Shown: piece by piece, positions 61,149 through 64,000 of the stretch
Layout of the letters: each line of letters begins with the position of its first letter
Position numbering within the stretch: the stretch's first letter is position 1
Assembly (NCBI GenBank): GCA_963697355.1
Contig: CAVONV010000006.1
Span: 115,400-179,399, forward strand
DNA from: CAVONV01 sp963697355
GTDB taxonomy: Bacteria; Acidobacteriota; Vicinamibacteria; Marinacidobacterales; DATDRI01
DNA: 64,000 bases
Reading direction: 5' to 3'
Program-made: the position numbers and the translations under genes
Notes under the pieces: model-generated
Databases searched by the model: none
Seen by the model: the letters and a program-made list of their open reading frames with translations, nothing else
What the model was told of the DNA's origin: nothing

Positions 61149-61590
61149 TTTTCCGTCTTCGGCTTTTCGATGCCCATGGGCGAAGCAATCCGAAAACGAG
61201 TTGCACTGAAGCGCATGCTCCCAAATACAATACCTTCAGCAAATGACATACCAGTTGCAGTGTGACCTCCTGAGAGGCCCCAAGAGCTAGTAACTAACTG
61301 TCATACAAACGCTTGTGTGAACAGAAAGGGTGTTGTTGACAGGGTGGAAGCGCATGTGTCAGGGATGAATCTCGAAGAACATCTTCGGAGGTGCGGATGA
61401 CGAGCGCCGGAATCTCTGCAATCTTAGACTGTCAGAGCAATGTCATACCGATGGAACACGATCTCGCAGGGGTGAGTCACTCGCGCCTACGGGTACAGAG
61501 AACACGCTCGCGCCGCCACATGTCATCATGCGCTCGGACGACCGGGGACTCGCGCGTTGAACCGGCCACCAAGGGTTTCGGGCATGCTCA
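61088..61590. repeat. Long direct duplication, copy 2
   Basis: This partner of 53975-54470 contains the 5' end of the gamma gene, the intergenic control region and the 3' end of the MFS remnant. The middle (about 61175-61400), which is non-coding, is as well conserved as the rest. Confidence 0.85.
61238..61253 (-). promoter_or_regulatory. Sigma-54 promoter of the 2-oxoacid oxidoreductase operon
   Basis: On the minus strand TGGTATGTCATTTGCT has one change in the -24 box (T for C). It lies about 90 bases before the gamma gene ATG and is duplicated unchanged at 54114. Confidence 0.6.
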
Positions 61591-62090
61591 GCAGAAGAGG
61601 AATCCTGATCAGCAAGTCTAACCCGATGGCGGTCACGAATAGATAGTGTGGGCCGGCGAAATCCCGAATCCATCCACCGAGTATGGGTGCCGGCACACTG
61701 ATTAGCCCCCTGAAAAGGCCCTGCATCCCCATCCAGCGTCCCAGGTGCTCTTTGGGCACGAGCTCTGCGCCCATGGCTCCAGACGAGGTAGACGCCTTTC
61801 GCGCCGCGTCTGTCGATGAGCCATCCGGTGAAAGGGGCAGCGATGGCTCCAATGCCGATTCCCACGCTGTTGACGACACCCAGCTCTACCGAGGTGGCGC
61901 CTAGGCCCACGATAAATATCGACTGATAGGGGAATGTCAGCTGGTACAAAAAGCGCTGCAGGCCTTGCCGGGCCACAATGACCTTGAAATCATGAGGGCG
62001 ACCTTTGACGAAATCGGCGGCCCGCCCAACGATGTCCGAGCTCGTTCTCCGCAGATACTGGGAAAGCGGGAAGACTCGGCAGGATGTCAT
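61526..62090 (-). pseudogene. MFS transporter remnant
   Basis: The first part has ADFVKGRPHDFKVIVARQGL, then LTFPYQSIFIVGLGATSVEL and APFTGWLIDRRGAKGVYL, as in helices 1-3 with motif A. A different frame then gives GAELVPKEHLGRWMGMQGLF, APILGGWIRDFAGPHYLFVT and LLSMPETLGGRF, as in the last helices. The middle half of the transporter is missing and the frames do not match, so it is a deletion remnant. Its end lies in the duplicated segment. Confidence 0.75.
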
Positions 62091-62112
62091 TGATTCCTGA
62101 GGCGTCGATGCC

Positions 62113-63027
62113 CTAGACCGCCATGGGCTTCGCGGCGAGCGCCCGTTCCTTGACACGGTTCCAGATGAGCTTTAGCACGTCGGTAACGTCACTATCAATG
62201 TAAGTGGTCACCGGCTGGCCGTGGACCATCGCCTCTGTCACTGCGGGATCATAAGGAATCTTTCCTATGGTATCGACTCCCTGGGATCGGCAGAGCTCTT
62301 CGATGGCTTCCGCGAGAGATGTGTTGATATCTGCTTTGTTAATAAGGGCTAGACAGGGAACACCGAAGTGCCGCGCCGTGCCCATCATCCGCTCGAGATC
62401 GTGTACGCCGGAGACCGTTGGCTCGGCTACCAATAAGGCCAAATCGGCGCCCGAAAGAGAAGAAATGACCGGGCAGCCGATACCGGGTGGTCCATCTACG
62501 AGCAAGAGCGGACAACCCTTTTCGGAAGCAAGCTGTCGCGCCTCTTGTTTGACCAAAGTGACCAACTTGCCTGAGTTTTCTTGTCCCGCGAACAGGTGGG
62601 CATGAAACAAAGGACCGAATCGTGTCTCAGAGCGGAACCATTGGCCTGACCGACGCGATTTCATCTGAATGGCATCCGAGGGGCACTGATACATACAAGC
62701 CGCGCATCCCTCGCAGGCACTCGAGTCGATTGAAAAGGCAACGCTCGTGCTCGGATCTTGCGGGAAGCGAACCGCGTCGAAACGGCAGACATCCTCGCAA
62801 GTCCCACAACCCAAACACAGCTCCTCGTCGATGACCGCCAGTTGTCCAGAAATGAAATCATGCTCCTCCTTCCCTGGAGGAGAAAGAAGCAGTTCCAAAT
62901 TGGCTGCATCGACATCGGCGTCCGCGATGACCAGAGACATTTCCTGAGAGGCGAGATGAGCGAGCGCTGCGGTGAAGGTGGTCTTGCCCGTTCCTCCTTT
63001 TCCGCTGAGAACGACAATTTGTTTCAT
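62113..63027 (-). CDS. MinD-type P-loop ATPase with inserted ferredoxin domain
   Basis: This 304-residue protein belongs to the MinD-superfamily ATPases that carry two [4Fe-4S] sites. The deviant Walker A is VVLSGKGGTGKTTFTAALAH. Cluster motifs are CLGCGTCEDVCRFDAV and CEGCAACMYQCPSDAI. LLVDGPPGIGCPVISSLSGA is the Walker B/switch region. Relatives are linked to Fe-S delivery and to dinitrogenase-cofactor-domain proteins, which suits the two NifX-fold genes here. Its ATG overlaps the stop of the upstream membrane protein once a frameshift there is corrected. Confidence 0.92.
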   Translation of the reverse strand: MKQIVVLSGKGGTGKTTFTAALAHLASQEMSLVIADADVDAANLELLLSPPGKEEHDFISGQLAVIDEELCLGCGTCEDVCRFDAVRFPQDPSTSVAFSIDSSACEGCAACMYQCPSDAIQMKSRRSGQWFRSETRFGPLFHAHLFAGQENSGKLVTLVKQEARQLASEKGCPLLLVDGPPGIGCPVISSLSGADLALLVAEPTVSGVHDLERMMGTARHFGVPCLALINKADINTSLAEAIEELCRSQGVDTIGKIPYDPAVTEAMVHGQPVTTYIDSDVTDVLKLIWNRVKERALAAKPMAV

Positions 63028-63687
63028 TTTTTTGCGACTTCCATTTCTTTTGATAGTGAATCGATCGAACCATAAAGGTCGCGGAATTGGTCCCGATACT
63101 CCGGAATGGCTTCGATGAGAGGAGTTTACTTCCGCAATTTCATGCTTGTCGAAAATGGCACTGTAATGAATACGTGCCGCAGGTTGCTCCTTGGCCGGTT
63201 CGGCCTGCATGGCAAATCGACGAAGCTTGTACACAACGATAAAGGTGCGCACACCCTGTGCCGTCTTTTCCTCTCGAATGACACTGGCAATCACTTGAGG
63301 ACGACGATAAAATCCCAAACTACAGACTGGAGTCAAGACTGCCACAAGACGTTTCTTATTGACGGCAAGATTCAAGATTGGAAGCGTCGCAAGCACTAGA
63401 TACAACCAAAAGGCCCATGCCGGTTGGTTATGAAGCATGTACGGTCCGACTTGAATAAACTGAATAGCGGTAAAGATTCCCACAAAGAGCAAATCAAACT
63501 GCAAGATAAAGAGATAAAGGGAAGTCCCTTTACGATCCATCCAATAGAGTGCTTGTTGTCGATTCGGAACGCCTCCAGCAAGGAATCTTGCCAAGTAGGG
63601 ACGATTGGCAATGTATTTTTCGATATTCACATGACACCAGTCAGGCAACAAATGATGTTGTTCATCCTCATGAGCATGACTCTCCAT
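63024..63687 (-). CDS. Membrane protein upstream of the ATPase (one frameshift)
   Basis: The frame reads PDWCHVNIEKYIANRPYLAR, then two long hydrophobic stretches (LFILQFDLLFVGIFTAIQFI, WAFWLYLVLATLPILNLAVN) and REEKTAQGVRTFIVVYKLRR. It later appears to run into the ATPase as one 526-residue frame. A one-base shift at about 63122 instead gives IEAIPEYRDQFRDLYGSIDS and a TGA that overlaps the ATPase ATG (ATGA). Two coupled genes are therefore more likely than a fusion. The function is unknown. The N-terminus lies at a suspicious junction with carB. Confidence 0.7.
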
Positions 63688-64000
63688 GGGCAATGCCCGA
63701 GCGCGCCGAACCCAGACCGATCTTGGTCATGGCGTCTTTGAATTTCAGGCGGTCCTCGGCCTTGTCGATGGCTTCGGGAGAGGCGCCGATGAGCTCGACG
63801 TTGTACTTCTCCAGCACACCGTGGTGCCACAGATCCAGCGCACAGTTCCAGCGCGGTCTGGCCACCCATGGTCGGCAAGACGGCAAAGCCACCTTCGCAG
63901 AGCGGGCGCTCTTTGGCGATGATTTTCTCCACCGTCTGCCAGGTGATGGGCTCGATGTAGGTGACGTCGGCCGTGGCCGGGTCGGTCATGATGGTGGCTG
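63688..64000 (-). pseudogene. carB: Carbamoyl-phosphate synthase large-chain fragment
   Basis: Entering from beyond the right edge, the minus strand encodes MTDPATADVTYIEPITWQTV, then KIIAKERP and LPTMGGQTAL. After a one-base shift it continues ALDLWHHGVLEKYNVELIGA and AEDRLKFKDAMTKIGLGSAR, and stops after SGIAH. This is the N-terminal ATP-grasp region of CarB and is closest, from memory, to betaproteobacterial sequences. The remaining roughly 900 residues are absent: at an ATGGAG sequence it joins the membrane protein gene. It is either a true deletion junction or a chimeric contig end. Confidence 0.8.

Noticed and set aside
62113..63693. Single 526-residue membrane/ATPase fusion gene
   Set aside because: A one-base shift restores a conserved-looking end of the membrane protein and an ATGA overlap with the ATPase start.
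1..64000. CRISPR arrays, insertion sequences, prophage genes or integrases
   Set aside because: No regularly spaced repeats, transposase, integrase or phage structural motifs were seen; the repeats found are palindromes, simple arrays and gene duplications.

Overview
The window is a 64 kb stretch of bacterial chromosome, most likely from a Gram-negative environmental lineage. I cannot name the phylum from sequence alone. The secreted HELAH-type peptidase, the OB-fold exported protein and the many orphan response regulators recall Acidobacteriota-like or neighbouring metagenome genomes, but that is recollection, not proof. No tRNA, rRNA, CRISPR array or intact insertion sequence was seen. Single-base indels interrupt many otherwise well conserved genes (hoxF, hoxU, feoB, a PAS-GGDEF gene, an AIR-synthase-like gene, a membrane protein next to a MinD-type ATPase). 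This looks more like uncorrected sequencing error than decay, although true decay (nonsense codon, internal deletions, truncated copies) is visible from about 47 to 62 kb.

Layout. 1-9 kb: a partial unknown gene, a di-haem cytochrome c peroxidase, a TlpA-like protein and a GrdB-like protein that both read as selenoproteins through an in-frame TGA, a PAS-GGDEF-EAL protein, a methyltransferase and a HAD phosphatase. 9.4-18.7 kb: a ZIP metal transporter, a receiver protein, then a NAD-linked group 3d-type [NiFe] hydrogenase operon (hoxF, hoxU, hoxY, hoxH, maturation protease) running into a response regulator and a sensor kinase. 19-28 kb: a large hybrid sensor kinase, a phosphoesterase, an NtrC-type sigma-54 activator, a secreted peptidase and another receiver. 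28-33 kb: hypF-hypC-hypD-hypE on the minus strand. 33-46 kb: a DUF47/PhoU-like protein, PAS-GGDEF, two radical SAM enzymes, an exported NifX-fold protein, an old-yellow-enzyme/4Fe-4S oxidoreductase, a pentapeptide protein, FeoA/FeoB and an MFS exporter. 46-64 kb: a truncated NADH oxidase, a NapH-like ferredoxin with a three-copy tail module, a NifX/zinc-ribbon pair, YtxH and Hsp20, cyclopropane synthase, an AIR-synthase-like protein, a broken 2-oxoacid:ferredoxin oxidoreductase, a MinD-type Fe-S ATPase and a carB fragment.

How it fits together. The most striking signal is regulatory. At least fifteen good -24/-12 (sigma-54) promoter matches, of the form TGGCAY-N5-TTGCW, lie just upstream of genes on both strands between 10.4 and 61.3 kb. 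They precede the hydrogenase operon, receivers, the peptidase, the radical SAM protein AmrS, the exported NifX-fold protein, the flavin oxidoreductase, feoAB, the NADH oxidase, ytxH/hsp20, cfa, the AIR-synthase-like gene and the 2-oxoacid oxidoreductase. An NtrC-type activator with an intact GAFTGA loop sits in the middle. I infer a physically clustered sigma-54 regulon joining hydrogen and low-potential electron metabolism, iron uptake and stress protection, plausibly for oxygen limitation or redox/energy stress. Several members exist as decayed second copies, so the island has been remodelled by duplication and deletion.
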